In this document: in pieces, positions 42,780 to 53,984 of the stretch
Layout of the letters: the number at the start of each line of letters is the position of its first letter
Position numbering within the stretch: position 1 is the stretch's first letter
NCBI GenBank assembly: GCA_030710605.1
Contig: CP092884.1
Location: 17,899,483-17,963,482 of the forward strand
DNA from: Cordylochernes scorpioides
Lineage: Eukaryota > Arthropoda > Arachnida > Pseudoscorpiones > Chernetidae
Direction: 5' to 3'
Length of the DNA stretch: 64,000 nucleotides
The notes under the pieces: generated by a model
The model's input: only the letters and a program-made list of their open reading frames with translations
Database searches by the model: none
Told to the model about the DNA's origin: nothing
Program-made: the position numbers and the translations under genes

Positions 42780-43370
42780 AATGACGTAGATATATAAGGT
42801 ATACAATGCTACGTTAAAAAAAATTCAAATGAATATATGCTATACGTAGAAAGGAAATGACTTGATATATATAGGATATACAATGATAAACAAATAAATA
42901 TATAAGCTGTGGTTAAACCTTTTTTTATTCAGTACATTTGTCTGAAGATGGTAACAACGCTGTTACCGAAATGTCACACACTATCTATTTATTTTGGAAT
43001 CGGCCTCGTTATCTTGATTTTATAGTCTATAATTCAAACTGTGCTCTATCTATATATAAATATACCTGAATATATTAAGAAAGGAAATATACATGGTGGA
43101 TGGTATATATTAAATGAATAAATACTATCTCAGGATAATAAATGCGCCAAAATTTGGATGAATATGATATATAGGAAGGAAATAACGTTGATATGGGAGA
43201 TACATTATGATAAATAAACAAAATATATATATACGCTGTAGCTAAACTTATTTAGTGCATTTTGTCTGAAAATGGTAACAACGCTGCTACCAAAATGTCA
43301 CACATCATGTGTATGGATTTGGTCCCGATATCTTACGTCAATAATCCAAATAGTACCTTATATATATATA
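42780..43370 (+). repeat. Two tandem hammerhead-like repeat units (Penelope-type)
   Basis: Units of about 320 bp share GGAAGGAAAT...ATAAATAAACA...GGTAACAACGCTG...ACCGAAATGTCACACA...TATAGTCTATAATTCAAA. Each has the hammerhead-like core. The first is well conserved; the second has lost one core base in each box. Homologous tails occur at 10360-10430. Confidence 0.65.
42942..42980 (+). ncRNA. Hammerhead ribozyme-like motif (minimal, short stem III)
   Basis: CTGAAGA (fits the CUGANGA core) at 42942-42948, then a stem GGTAAC/GTTACC with loop AACGCT, then GAAA at 42968-42971, then TGTC with cleavage predicted after the C. There are only two possible stem III pairs (A-U, U-G), as in the minimal hammerheads described in Penelope-like elements, which are thought to act as dimers. 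The 43266-43299 copy is decayed (CTGAAAA, AAAATGTC). Confidence 0.6.
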
Positions 43371-46110
43371 TAAATAAACATGAATATAATAAAAAATGAT
43401 ACATGGTAAATGGTATTACTGAATAGATAGTATAACGAAGGAATAAATATGCACTGAGGATCATGGGCATTTCGCGAGTATTTCAAAAAAAAATTACATG
43501 TATTACTTAAAAGTTTGTTCTTACTAACTTGTCACTGGGAGTGTTTGTCTGACGTGTTCTCCGCTTCTCTTAACCAAAAAAAAATAGAAATCTTAGTAGT
43601 CAGTAATTCTTTAAACCAGATTATCTCCAAAAATTACCCTATCTGGGGTGACAGTCTTACTTCTATTTGTCTTTAGTTGAACACTGTTGTTAACCTCTAT
43701 TATACATTGTTTAGCTTATCTATAGAATGTGTACTCATATTTTTAATCAATAAATTCACTTTAATAAAATACATAAATTAACCTCGAAGAATAAATGATG
43801 ATGACTAACAACCTAGGTCTAACTTCTACCTTACGATATATCTTCCCACTTGAGTTCTTAATATCTCTCTGTAATTTTGACTCTTTGTCCTAAAAAAAAA
43901 TAAATAAACTTATTGTTCTGGGCCATTTCACAGCCAAAAACAAAAAATTGATATTCAATCCCCCCTTAAAACTTCCTCCTTCTTTAAATCTGGAATACTG
44001 TATTGGCTTGTTCTGGCAATCTGCTTCAAAGGTTCATTTAGGTGTCCTACTAATTTGAAATTTATCTTAACATAGAACGAGTTATCCTCGTGAAAAAAAA
44101 ATTCTACTTACTAATTGGTATTTAGACTTGAACTCGTTCTAACTAAACGTATGGTAGACAATAGTCTTTAATTAGGTGATTAACTTTTGCTAGCCTGGGG
44201 CGATATAAAACACAAAGAATCTGGACAGTCCATCTGTCACTTTGCTAACTGGTACCTAAAATCTGTAGACGGAATCGCCTCGTCTAATTGTAACTTATCT
44301 CTTATATGCCCTAATTGTTAACTCTCATTAGAAACCCCCTTTAGACTTTGACTTAGAAACAAGGAGTTATAGGGACTTCACTTTTACCCACCACATGTTC
44401 CAAGTTTGTCCATAGAGGATTGGTTCCAAGCTGCGCAATATATAGCAGAGCATCCAACGTGCCGATCTTTCCCAACCTCCCGTCTGAATCACCCTCATCT
44501 CAGCCACGCTTAAAGCATCGTAAACTACGATGTCAGATCGGTTATCCAAGGTTTGTCGCTGTGCACTTAGCTTGCGACATCGGCAACTAAATCCCCCACC
44601 TAGCACAAAGTTCACCTGATACCTCTCCGTTCCCTCTAATGAGGAAAAGGATTGCAGGCTTTTTGGTCTGATCATAACCTCCCACAATCTTTCAGTCTGA
44701 GAATCGAGACATGATCATTATCTAAGACTCTTAGAATTCAAGTTGATATAATGAAAATAAAGTAATTGATTTTACCCAAATAAAAGAAATTATACTTATA
44801 CTCCTTTAAAAGGAGGCCTAACAAAAGGGAGCGGATATCTTCCTATCAATAGAGTTGTAAGTCCTGTGAGGCTATCGGTCCTAACAAATAAAGAAATCAA
44901 AAGTTAAAAATCGAACCTATTAATTCCCTAACACTATTCTAATATGTACCTTTGGTCTAACAATATACTAGTTTTTAACCTTCTCATCATTTATTCCACT
45001 TCACATTCATACAAAAAAAATTCAGTCACTGTGGGCATTCATTCTAAAGTTAAAAGCTGCTATACAAGCCAAAGTACTATAATTATCATCATCGATAGAC
45101 CTTAATAATAACAAATCTTTCAGGACAAAATGTGAAATCAAATGAATTATCAAACTAAAACAAATTGGGGACTAAAGCCCTAGTTTACTCGGAAAAAAAT
45201 GCCTCATACAAACTCTAAGTTATCTGTATTTAAATAAATAATATTTATACTTAAACAAATTAACAAAATTGATTGTTAACAATCAAATGCTGAAATCTAA
45301 CCTATCATTAAAACTGTGCGTCTAACGGTTTGAAAATCTTCTTCTTATCTTAACACTTGGTGCATAAACAAACGGATCCTCAAACTAGCACTTAAATTGG
45401 AGCGAACTGAACTTCGAGCATTTACCTAATTGCCAAATATGATAGATCTACAAGTGTTTGCTAACCCTACTTCTTATTCAAGGATATTGGTGTCCTTCCT
45501 TCCCTGCTATTCAGTCAAACCCCTCCTTTGGAATCATAGGGCTTTCAATACCCAACTTGCTCTGGAGTTTTAACAACAGAGATCACTTGTTATCCTAACA
45601 TATCAACTCTTAGACCACAACTGCCTTACACACTCTCATTAGAAATTCTCTTTGGGCTGCATCCTGGACATAAGGGATTACAGGGTGTCAAGTTTAACCC
45701 AACGCATATTCCGAGCCCGCCCATAGTGAATAGGTTATAAGCACAGCAGTTATCTAGTGCGTCTAAGTCCCTTTATCTAATTTTAAAGTTGAACCAAAGT
45801 TCAGAACCCTAAACAAAAAATAAAATAAACTATTGAACTAAGTTCAATCTTAAACCACATTGTGCTATTATAAACACAACAAACAAAAAAAAAACTCGTA
45901 GATTCACTTTCTAACATCGAAGCTCAATGTAGCAAAAAAAAACTGAAAAAACCCTTTACAATGACACTTAGAATCTAAAACCGAGGTTGTTGCTTAAAAA
46001 AAACTGAAAACCCTTTAAGACCACATTCTAAGACCTTCAAATCACTTTCTAACACTTCATACTATGATCAAAATTTAACTAAAATTTAGTACACATTCTA
46101 TAGATTTACT

Positions 46111-46325
46111 CATTGGCAGCCTGGGCATGACTTATTCCCCGTGGGCTTCTTGACCCTGGTTGAACGGCGTATTTCAAGGCCGCCTACATTGTCCTCAATT
46201 ACCCCATTCACTATCCCTAGTGGGTTTCTTAAGATTGCCGTCTCTTGTGGTTCCTCTGGTTCTACAGGCCTAGTGGAATATATAGGATACGTTGAATGTA
46301 CCCAGTGATCTTCATCATTGATGAC
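46111..46325 (-). pseudogene. Pol C-terminal tail remnant of the long-LTR element
   Basis: The minus strand reads an open stretch ending in IRRSTRVKKPTGNKSCPGC and a stop. The RRSTRVKKP motif is typical of the basic tail after integrase in Ty3/gypsy Pol. Nothing upstream of it codes for integrase: the sequence turns into the tandem repeat at 46326. It is the only clear pol relic of this element. Confidence 0.6.
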
Positions 46326-47075
46326 ATCCTAACACTAAAATAAGGTTGTGAAACTCTTTTCAACGATGAACTAACATTAAAACAAGGTTGTGAAACTCTT
46401 TAAAATGATGTACTACACTAAAACAAGGTTGTGACAACTCTTTAAAAATGATATACTAACACTAAAAACAAGGTTGTGACAACTCTTTACAATGACACAC
46501 TAACATTAAAACAGGTTGTGAAAACTCTTTAAAGATGACATACTAACATTAGAACAGGTTGTGAAAACTCTTTAAAGATGACATACTAACATTAAAACAA
46601 GGTTGTGAAAACTCTTTTCAACGATGAACTAACATTAAAACAAGGTTGTGAAACTCTTTAAAATGATGTACTACACTAAAACAAGGTTGTGACAACTCTT
46701 TAAAAATGATATACTAACACTAAAACAAGGTTGTGACAACTCTTTACAATGACACACTAACATTAAAACAGGTTGTGAAAACTCTTTAAAGATGACATAC
46801 TAACATTAAAACAGGTTGTGAAAACTCTTTAAAGATGACATACTAACATTAGAACAGGTTGTGAAAACTCTTTAAAGATGTCATACTAACATTAAAACAG
46901 GTTGTGAAAACTCTTTAAAGATGACATCCCAACACTAAAACAAGGTTGTGAAAACTCTTTTCAACGATGAACTAACATTAAAACAAGGTTGTTAAACTCT
47001 TTAAAATGATGTACTACACTAAAACAAGGTTGTGACAACTCTTAAAAAAAATGATATACTAACATTAAAACTTGT
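46326..47075. repeat. Tandem array of about 40-bp units
   Basis: About 18 units of AACATTAAAACAAGGTTGTG, AAACTCTTTAAAGATGAC and variants, 38-45 bp each. A larger block starting TTTTCAACGATGAACTAACA recurs at about 46357, 46616 and 46959, so a higher-order duplication is visible. Unequal lengths argue against coding use. Confidence 0.85.
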
Positions 47076-47384
47076 AGCCAAAAAAAAAAACTGAAAACTC
47101 TTTAAGGAAATTCTGGCTTCTCAAAAAAAAAAGAATACATATTTGTTATTTAATATAACCTAACATTATAGCTAATATAGACTTATGTATATAAATTAGT
47201 GCATATTGTTACTGAACTCCGGACAAATCAGCTTATACAAACTCTCAGTGCATATTATGTACTATTTACAAATATTGGCCTCTAGGCTAGAACAAATTAT
47301 CCATTAACACTACATGGTGAAGAGTCAAAAAATGTTCTATCGAGGCAATAGTGCAGTCAACAACTACTCTTTAAACATTGAGCG

Positions 47385-47720
47385 CACCTTCTCCTATCAT
47401 CTTCCCACCGTCTTCCTATCAACCTTTATCTTCTATTTACAAACCCTTTATCAACTTTCCTCAATTCCTTCTCTTTCAACATCTTTCCGCATCTTCCTAC
47501 AATTCTCTCTGTCAATTTTCGACATGCTTCGACATCTTTCTAATACTTCTTTCTTTCAACACCATTTTAACACTCTTTTAACACCTTTCTATCTCGATTT
47601 CCACCCTTTTCGTCACCTCTCAACACTTTTCAACATCTTTTAACATCTTTCTGTCTCTTTCTCATCACCTTTCAACGCTTTCAACACCTTTTTCATCACC
47701 TTTCCACCCCCCTTGCACAT
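47385..47720. repeat. Pyrimidine-rich low-complexity tract
   Basis: Degenerate TTCAACATCTTTC/CCTTT repeats, purine-rich on the minus strand. The open frame here is a by-product of composition. Confidence 0.7.
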
Positions 47721-47859
47721 GTGTTCCCCTCTTCACATATGTCCCTGAAGGGGGGGGGGAGGTTCTAAATTTGGAACTTGCGGGAAATTCTCAGGTTTTG
47801 AGAAAGGCATTGTTTTTAGGCCTAAGTTCGTGTCCCGATATTTTAAGAACCATATAAAA

Positions 47860-48870
47860 TTAGTTTATAGTTTAAAATCTTAGCGATAAAATGATTATAA
47901 AAAACTTTAAATTCCTGCATGGAAATTACCAACGACTTTCTTGAACAAATAAAAAAATTGACTCAAAACGATTGTACGCCATTATAACGTATTTTTAAAG
48001 TGGGTAAAGGACATTTTCGAATAAAAGGTAATAAATAACACGCGCGCAAAATATGTAAAGTCGTTTGAATACATAGAGAAATAATAATAAAATTTAAAAA
48101 AGAATAGCCAATAGTTTAAGATCTTAGCGATAAAATAATTATAAAAAAAAACTTTAAAGTATTGCATGGAAATTACCAACGGCTTTCTTGAACAAATAAA
48201 AAAAAATTGACTCCAAAACGATTGTACGTCATTATAACGTATTTTCAAAGTGGGTAAAAGACATTTTCGAATAAAAGGTATAAAATAACACGCGCGCCAA
48301 ATATGTAAAGGCGATTTGAACAAATAAAAAAATTGACTCAAAACGATTGTACGCCATTATAACGTATTTTCAAAATGGGTAAAAGACATTTTCGAATAAA
48401 AGGTATAAAATAACACGCGCGCAAAATATGTAAAGTCGTTTTGAATACATAGAGAAATAATAATAAAATTTAAAAAAGAATAACTTATAGTTTAAGATCT
48501 TAGCGATAAATAATTATAAAAAAAAAACTTTAAAGTATTGCATGGAAATTACCAACGACTTTCTTGAACAAATAAAAAAATTTACTCCAAAACGATTGTA
48601 CGTCATTATAACGTATTTTCAAAGTGGGTAAAAGACATTTTAACTAATTTTAACATTTAAACGACTTTCTTGAACAAATAAAAAAAATTGACTCAAAACG
48701 ATTGTACGCCATTATAACCTATTTTTAAAGTGGGTAAAAGACATTTTCGAATAAAAGGTAATAAATAACACGCGCCCCGAATATGTAAAGGCGTTTTGAA
48801 CAAATAAAAAAAATTGACTCAAAACGATTGTACGCCATTATAACGTATTTTCAAAATAAAATATGTAGCG
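47860..48870. repeat. Tandem/diverged units of about 300 bp in the element leader
   Basis: Three to five copies of a unit containing ACGATTGTACGCCATTATAA, GTGGGTAAAAGACATTTTCG and ACACGCGCGCAAAATATGTA, several truncated. It lies in the minus-strand leader of the long-LTR element. A related word pair repeats at 54454 and 54602. Confidence 0.75.
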
Positions 48871-48936
48871 ATATGAATTTGCTATATAATAAAAGTTATA
48901 CAGGAGGTATATGAAGAGAATGCGTATTTTAGTGCC

Positions 48937-49267
48937 TGTTGGATCCTATAGTTAATAATTTCCTTAAATTCAATTTTATATATGAAAATTAAGCCAAAAT
49001 ATTCTAAATTCAATTGTACAATATAAATCTTTAATATGTAAATTTTAAAGCAATCAACATGTATGTAAATTTCTAGTTTGGTTATTTAATAGTTTTTTTG
49101 TTTTCTCTCTCTCTCTACCACTAGTATCAAAATCTAAGTCAAATTCATGTAATCTAAAATCATGTGGTAGCTACTCCTAACTCTAAAACCAAAAGACAAT
49201 AAAATAATTCAAGACAAGTGGCAAAGTGCTTCTTAGTATCATTTACTGAACATTCAAGCCACGAACA
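48937..49267 (+). repeat. 5' LTR of chimeric BEL element
   Basis: 331 bp, TGTTGGATCC...CACGAACA, with a CT microsatellite. Partner at 54114-54444. Confidence 0.95.
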
Positions 49268-49346
49268 GTATGGTCCCTCATCGAGCCGGATACTTTAAAA
49301 AATTAAGGTAAGCCATTTGAAAACTTAAAATTCTTAAAATAAAGTA

Positions 49347-50993
49347 ATGCCTAAATCAGAAGTTAAAATTCGGCACAAATTCAACTTTATTATTCAGGAA
49401 ATAAAGGATCTGGAATCAAAGAATAAAGCTATTGTAGAATCCAAAAACATACATAGATTAAAGCAATTCCAACAAGAAGTTAATGAAAGGAAAATTAGCC
49501 TAAATCAAGTTATCAACACATTATTAGAATCAGAGTTAGATGAGACACAATATGAGGATTATTCAAAAGCTAAAGATGATATTTTTAATATGTTGGTGTC
49601 TATTGAAGAAGCTTTATCTTTGAATGAAACCAAAGAAAATACTCATAGTGATAAACAACTGCCCGAATCCAATGTTAATTTACCTAAGATAAATTTACCC
49701 ATTTTCAATGGTGATTCAGCCAATTGGCTTAGTTTTAGAGAAATATTTAACTCCACCATTAATTCAAATCAAACACTAACGGAAATACAAAAATTTCAAT
49801 ATCTAAATGCATCTGTTAAGGGTCCTGCGGAAAAGTTGATTCGGGGTTTTCCCATTTCTGACAAAAACTACCAGCAAGCATGGGATACCTTATGCAATAG
49901 ATTTAATAACAGAAGAGAATTGGCTTTTTCACAAATCAACAAAATATTCTCCATAAGGCCATTAAAATCTATTTCGGCTGGTTCTCTCTATGAAATCCTT
50001 GATGTTTGCAATGAAGGCATTAGAAATCTCTCAGTGCTAGGACTTGAGAAAAACACATTAACAGATCTAATCCTGATCAATTTTTTTGAAAAAAGAATCG
50101 GTGAAGCCCTCAGGAAAGAATGGGAATTAACTCTTCAAAATGAAGAATATCCAACATTTGAAAACTTTGTGAATTTTTTAGAAAAACATGCTAGAAGCCT
50201 GCAAGGTATGAGAATTCCTTTGTTCCAGGAACAAAAAACCTCTAGCAAAAATATGATGGCTCACGGCCTTTATGTCAACAAAGGTCAAAATTGTATTTTA
50301 TGTCATCAAATTCATAAACTAAATGACTGCCATAGATTCATAAATCTTACCTTGCTTAAAAAATGGGAATTAGTTAAAAAACATAAACTTTGTCAAAATT
50401 GCCTTAGAGCAAATCATGAGATATCCAAATGTCTCATCACATCAAGATGTAAAAACTGCAAGCAGAACCATCATACTCTTCTGCATGGATACAACTCTGA
50501 ACCATCCATTCCACAACCAACAACCTCTCAAGAGATGTTGATTTCAACAAATACCATCTGTAATGTGATGCCTTTGGAAACGGAAACAAATATTCTACTG
50601 TCAACAGCCCTTATTAAGGTCAAGGCGAGGGATGGTTCATTTGTGCTATGTAGAGCATTAGTGGACAATGGGTCCCAAACATGCCTAATTTCAGAACAAT
50701 GTTGCCACAAGTTGGGACTTGAAAAAATGAAAAATTCTTATACACTAAAAGGTGTAGGTGACATTGTTGTCAACAGGACAACATCGCAGGTTGAAATAGA
50801 GTTCACCCCACATCATAATGATCAATTATTTTCTGCCAGAGCATTTGTGGTTGGGAGGGTAACTGCAGACCTTCCAAACTTCCAAATTCAGTCAGCAGAC
50901 TTTCCTCATTTAGAAAATTTGCTCTTGGCAGACCCAGAATTCTATGTCACCAAGCCCATAGACCTAATTTTGGGTGCAGATACCTTTGTATAA
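49347..50993 (+). CDS. gag: BEL/Pao Gag-protease
   Basis: 548 codons from an ATG 79 bases after the LTR. Residues 1-90 are a charged helical start. A DUF1759-type Gag domain follows (LPKINLPIFNGDSANWLSFR at about 112-131; the GPAEKLIRGFP region at about 155). Three Cys/His knuckles lie at about 312-375 (CILCHQIHKLNDCH, CQNCLRANHEISKC, CKNCKQNHHTLLH). The A17-type aspartic protease has LVDNGSQTCLIS at about 440 and ends GADTFV. The frame stops at TAA 50991-50993, but the same frame continues with normal protease-RT linker sequence, so this stop is either a recent lesion or a readthrough point. Gag would still be able to assemble particles. Confidence 0.92.
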   Translation: MPKSEVKIRHKFNFIIQEIKDLESKNKAIVESKNIHRLKQFQQEVNERKISLNQVINTLLESELDETQYEDYSKAKDDIFNMLVSIEEALSLNETKENTHSDKQLPESNVNLPKINLPIFNGDSANWLSFREIFNSTINSNQTLTEIQKFQYLNASVKGPAEKLIRGFPISDKNYQQAWDTLCNRFNNRRELAFSQINKIFSIRPLKSISAGSLYEILDVCNEGIRNLSVLGLEKNTLTDLILINFFEKRIGEALRKEWELTLQNEEYPTFENFVNFLEKHARSLQGMRIPLFQEQKTSSKNMMAHGLYVNKGQNCILCHQIHKLNDCHRFINLTLLKKWELVKKHKLCQNCLRANHEISKCLITSRCKNCKQNHHTLLHGYNSEPSIPQPTTSQEMLISTNTICNVMPLETETNILLSTALIKVKARDGSFVLCRALVDNGSQTCLISEQCCHKLGLEKMKNSYTLKGVGDIVVNRTTSQVEIEFTPHHNDQLFSARAFVVGRVTADLPNFQIQSADFPHLENLLLADPEFYVTKPIDLILGADTFV

Positions 50994-53984
50994 TTCATTA
51001 TAGGTCATAAAACAGATTTAAAGCACCATCCTATAGCACTTAATACCAAGTTAGGTTGGCTTGTTTCTGGGAGAATCCATTCAACTATTAAGTCGAATAC
51101 TTCGGTAATCAATCACTGTACCACTGAACTTGATTCCAGCATAAGAAAATTCTGGGAACTTGAAGAGGTTCCAATTTCTAAGGCCCAGTTGGGTATAAAG
51201 AATGCCCCATCTCCAAGTCTACAAGAGTCCATTCAGAACTCTCCAAGTCTAAAGGAGTTCACTCAGAACTCTCCAAGTCTACAAGAGTCCATTCAGAACT
51301 CTCCAAGTCTAAAGGAGTTCACTCAGAACTTTCCAAGTCTGCCGGGGTCCATTCAGACCTCTCCAAGTCTACCAGACTCTGTTCAAGGGTCACCGTCTCT
51401 AACTTTGAGCCTACAGAGCTCCAAACACAACTCTCCAACCCCCTTACAAGTATCAGTTCACAGCCTGAAAGAGGCCATGTCCCCTTTGGTCGAAATGCCA
51501 TCAAGCCCTGGGTGCTCCAAGCAGATTCCAATTCCTATAGAAGAAGACTCTATAGAGAGCCAGAACCGAGTTGATAATCTGCCATCCTACCCGATGAGCC
51601 CAGAGCAGAGTTACACTCTCTCATCGGCTTCTGTTGAAGATTTCAAGGCCCAAAGTGGGCCCAAGTCCCCTACATCTCCCACCAGAGGTTCAGAGAGTTG
51701 CCGATGTTCTGGGGATTATACAGAGCCACAGATGTCTCAGAACTCCAATTTTTCATGCTCCTCTATAGAAGAATCTGAAGATAATTCAAGTAAATCTGAA
51801 GAAAATCTAAGTAGATCCGAAGATAATCCAAGTAAATCTGAAGAAATTCCAAGTAAATCTAAAAAGTCACGTATCTCTAAGTTAACTCCACAAATTACTT
51901 CTAAACAAAACCAATTACTTCCTTCTGAATCAAGTCAACCATCCACTCCAGAACAACCTCTCGCTTCTCAGTCAAGTGAACCACTCTCATCTAAGAAAGA
52001 AACTTCGATTATTCCTAAGATAAAGCCACCACCCTATTATAGGCGAAAACGTCAACTTCCTGCTGAGAGAACTTCATGGGATGAACCAATTGAATCAGAT
52101 ATAAAGTCAAATTGGAATAAATTCCAAACTCAACTATCGTGCCTAAAGGAAATCAAAATACTAAGATACCTGAACAGTTCATCTTCTGAAATAGAAGAAT
52201 TACAACTACATGGATTTTGTGATGCATCCCTTAATGCTTATTCAGCAGTTTTTTACTTGAAAACTAGATTCAAAATTCAAAAGATCAAAATCAATCTGAT
52301 AACCTCAAAAACTAAGGTTGCACCATTAAAGACCATTACAATTCCAAGACTTGAACTAAGTGCAGCATTGCTTTTGGCTCAACTGAATCAAGTCATTCTT
52401 GAATCATTTCCTTTTCAACTTGACAAAACCTTTTTGTGGACTGATTCACAAATCTGCATAGATTGGATAAGATCAGATGCCAGCAGATGGAAGGCCTTTG
52501 TTTCGAACAGAGTGTCGTCAATTCAAAATTTGACTCAAATCACTGATTGGTTCCATGTATCCAGTCAAGATAATCCAGCTGATTGCGCATCAAGAGGAAT
52601 CATGCCTCAAGACTTGGTCAATCATAGAATTTGGTGGCGGGGTCCTATTTGGCTTCAAGAAAATAATGTTCGATATATTCCTTCTTCACCAACCCAAGTA
52701 AATCTCAATATCATTCAAGAAGAAGTCGGTGAGGGTCAAGTGTTGGATCAAACAACCTTAATTCAAAATTCAGGAACTATGTTAAATCTAGAATTCATTG
52801 TAAGGTATTCCACAATGACCAAATTGATCCGAATCACAGCTTGGTGTTGGAGATTCTACTACAATTGCCTCCTCTTTGATCCAATTCGTCAGAAAGGACC
52901 TTTGACAACAAGAGAATTAACAAAGGCAATTCAAGTCTTAGTCAAATCAATTCAGCAAGTTGAATTCTGCACGGAAATAAAATTACTGAAGTCAAACAAG
53001 CAACTACCTCTGTCCATCAAGCTAACTTCTCTAAATCCCTTCTTAGACACTCAAGGACTTCTAAGAGTTGGAGGTAGACTCAAGTATTCCTATTTAAATG
53101 AAAATCAAAATTTCCCTCTCTTACAACCAAAATCCCCACGCCAGGAATCACTTATCAAAAATCTCTTAACTGAGAATGCCGACATTCCTGAGGCTATTGA
53201 TGAGAATCAAGAAGATTCTTCAATTTTAGAAACCACTTTTGTCATTGAAGACGAAGAGTCTAACAAAGATATCGGGACTCCAAAGATTGAAATCTCCGAA
53301 GTTTCGGTTATTGATAAATCGGAAGGCAAATATTCGAAAGAACCAGTGGTCAGTGTAGAAGCTCTGGATAAGAAGGAACTGTGCCATGATGACCCAGCTC
53401 ACCTCAATGTAGTTGAAGCTGATCTTAATCGACCTAAAGAGGCTACCAGTGGCATAATCAATGTTTATACAGAAGCTAATGAATCGTCAAGCAAAGAGAA
53501 AGTTGTACCTGTTGAAATTGTGGATACATCAACAAAGGATTATCTACAGAGCGGTGAAAAGGCAAAATTATCCCCCTGGAAGCCCATCGATTCTCTATGC
53601 TTAGAAGACGTCAAGGAATCTGAAGACGACGATGAAAATTACAGTTCATCGGCATATATAGAATGGCCAGAAATCTTGAAGAAAGAAGTCTTAAGACCCG
53701 AAGCTTTAGAAAAGGCAGTCAATCTGGAAGATTTTGAGAAGGCGGCAGAAAGTCGACAACTCTCCAAAGAACATTTAGAGGAATCGACCGAACAAGGCTC
53801 ATGCATAAAGGCTGAATCAAAACCTTGGGAAGATCCTATTGAATCCGACTTAGCAGCCGCAGAGTCTGATAATCCAGCAGTTCCCGAAAGAGAACTGGCC
53901 AACGAATCTGAAAATCTCATCCAAGATTCACCTCAATCGGATACTCAAAGATGGAAGCTGATTCCATTACCTTTCAAACAATGA
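50994..53984 (+). CDS. BEL-derived chimeric protein: Ser/Pro-rich domain, RNase H, acidic tail
   Basis: Open from the TAA at 50991 to 53984 in the Gag-protease frame; the first in-frame ATG-type starts are weak (a TTG at 51189). The first about 65 codons are BEL linker (LGWLVSGRI, FWELEEVPI). Then, where reverse transcriptase should be, come seven 10-residue repeats (NSPSLQESIQ/NSPSLKEFTQ type, 51210-51420) and a Ser/Glu/Pro-rich region to about 52010. From WDEPIESD (about 52077) BEL sequence returns with an apparently complete RNase H: FCDAS (about 52217), IPRLELSA (about 52340), LWTDSQICIDW (about 52435), NPADCASRG (about 52572), then VGGRLKYS (about 53068). At about 53165, where the integrase zinc finger should begin, it switches to about 270 Asp/Glu/Ser-rich residues with no integrase. 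No catalytic YxDD and no DDE remain. Confidence 0.88.
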   Translation, partial: FIIGHKTDLKHHPIALNTKLGWLVSGRIHSTIKSNTSVINHCTTELDSSIRKFWELEEVPISKAQLGIKNAPSPSLQESIQNSPSLKEFTQNSPSLQESIQNSPSLKEFTQNFPSLPGSIQTSPSLPDSVQGSPSLTLSLQSSKHNSPTPLQVSVHSLKEAMSPLVEMPSSPGCSKQIPIPIEEDSIESQNRVDNLPSYPMSPEQSYTLSSASVEDFKAQSGPKSPTSPTRGSESCRCSGDYTEPQMSQNSNFSCSSIEESEDNSSKSEENLSRSEDNPSKSEEIPSKSKKSRISKLTPQITSKQNQLLPSESSQPSTPEQPLASQSSEPLSSKKETSIIPKIKPPPYYRRKRQLPAERTSWDEPIESDIKSNWNKFQTQLSCLKEIKILRYLNSSSSEIEELQLHGFCDASLNAYSAVFYLKTRFKIQKIKINLITSKTKVAPLKTITIPRLELSAALLLAQLNQVILESFPFQLDKTFLWTDSQICIDWIRSDASRWKAFVSNRVSSIQNLTQITDWFHVSSQDNPADCASRGIMPQDLVNHRIWWRGPIWLQENNVRYIPSSPTQVNLNIIQEEVGEGQVLDQTTLIQNSGTMLNLEFIVRYSTMTKLIRITAWCWRFYYNCLLFDPIRQKGPLTTRELTKAIQVLVKSIQQVEFCTEIKLLKSNKQLPLSIKLTSLNPFLDTQGLLRVGGRLKYSYLNENQNFPLLQPKSPRQESLIKNLLTENADIPEAIDENQEDSSILETTFVIEDEESNKDIGTPKIEISEVSVIDKSEGKYSKEPVVSVEALDKKELCHDDPAHLNVVEADLNRPKEATSGIINVYTEANESSSKEKVVPVEIVDTSTKDYLQSGEKAKLSPWKPIDSLCLEDVKESEDDDENYSSSAYIEWPEILKKEVLRPEALEKAVNLEDFEKAAESRQLSKEHLEESTEQGSCIKAESKPWEDPIESDLAAAESDNPAVPERELANESENLIQDSPQSDTQRWKLIPLPFKQ
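51210..51420 (+). repeat. 30-bp minisatellite encoding 10-residue repeats
   Basis: Seven in-frame units of about 30 bp (AACTCTCCAAGTCTACAAGA type), the first four alternating between two nearly identical versions, then diverging. Units keep the frame, so expansion has been by whole codons. Confidence 0.85.

Larger units (their letters stand above)
42227..46110 (-). other. Decayed interior of the long-LTR element
   Basis: No RT, integrase or protease motif was found. Short minus-strand frames at 42419-42658 and 44367-44687 look protein-like (Trp/Arg/Cys rich) but match nothing I know. A block at about 44290-44460 recurs diverged at about 45610-45760. A hammerhead-like repeat pair is inserted at 42780-43370. 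Confidence 0.5.

Noticed and set aside
46326-47075. CRISPR-like regularly spaced repeats
   Set aside because: Units are contiguous degenerate tandem repeats with no unique spacers, and the window is clearly eukaryotic.
47314-47643. 109-codon Leu/Phe/Ser-rich frame resembling a membrane protein
   Set aside because: It lies in a simple pyrimidine-rich repeat, so the composition explains the hydrophobic reading.
49347-50993. Gag-protease frame as a domesticated host gene
   Set aside because: Young LTRs and a target duplication around it show that it belongs to a recent BEL insertion.
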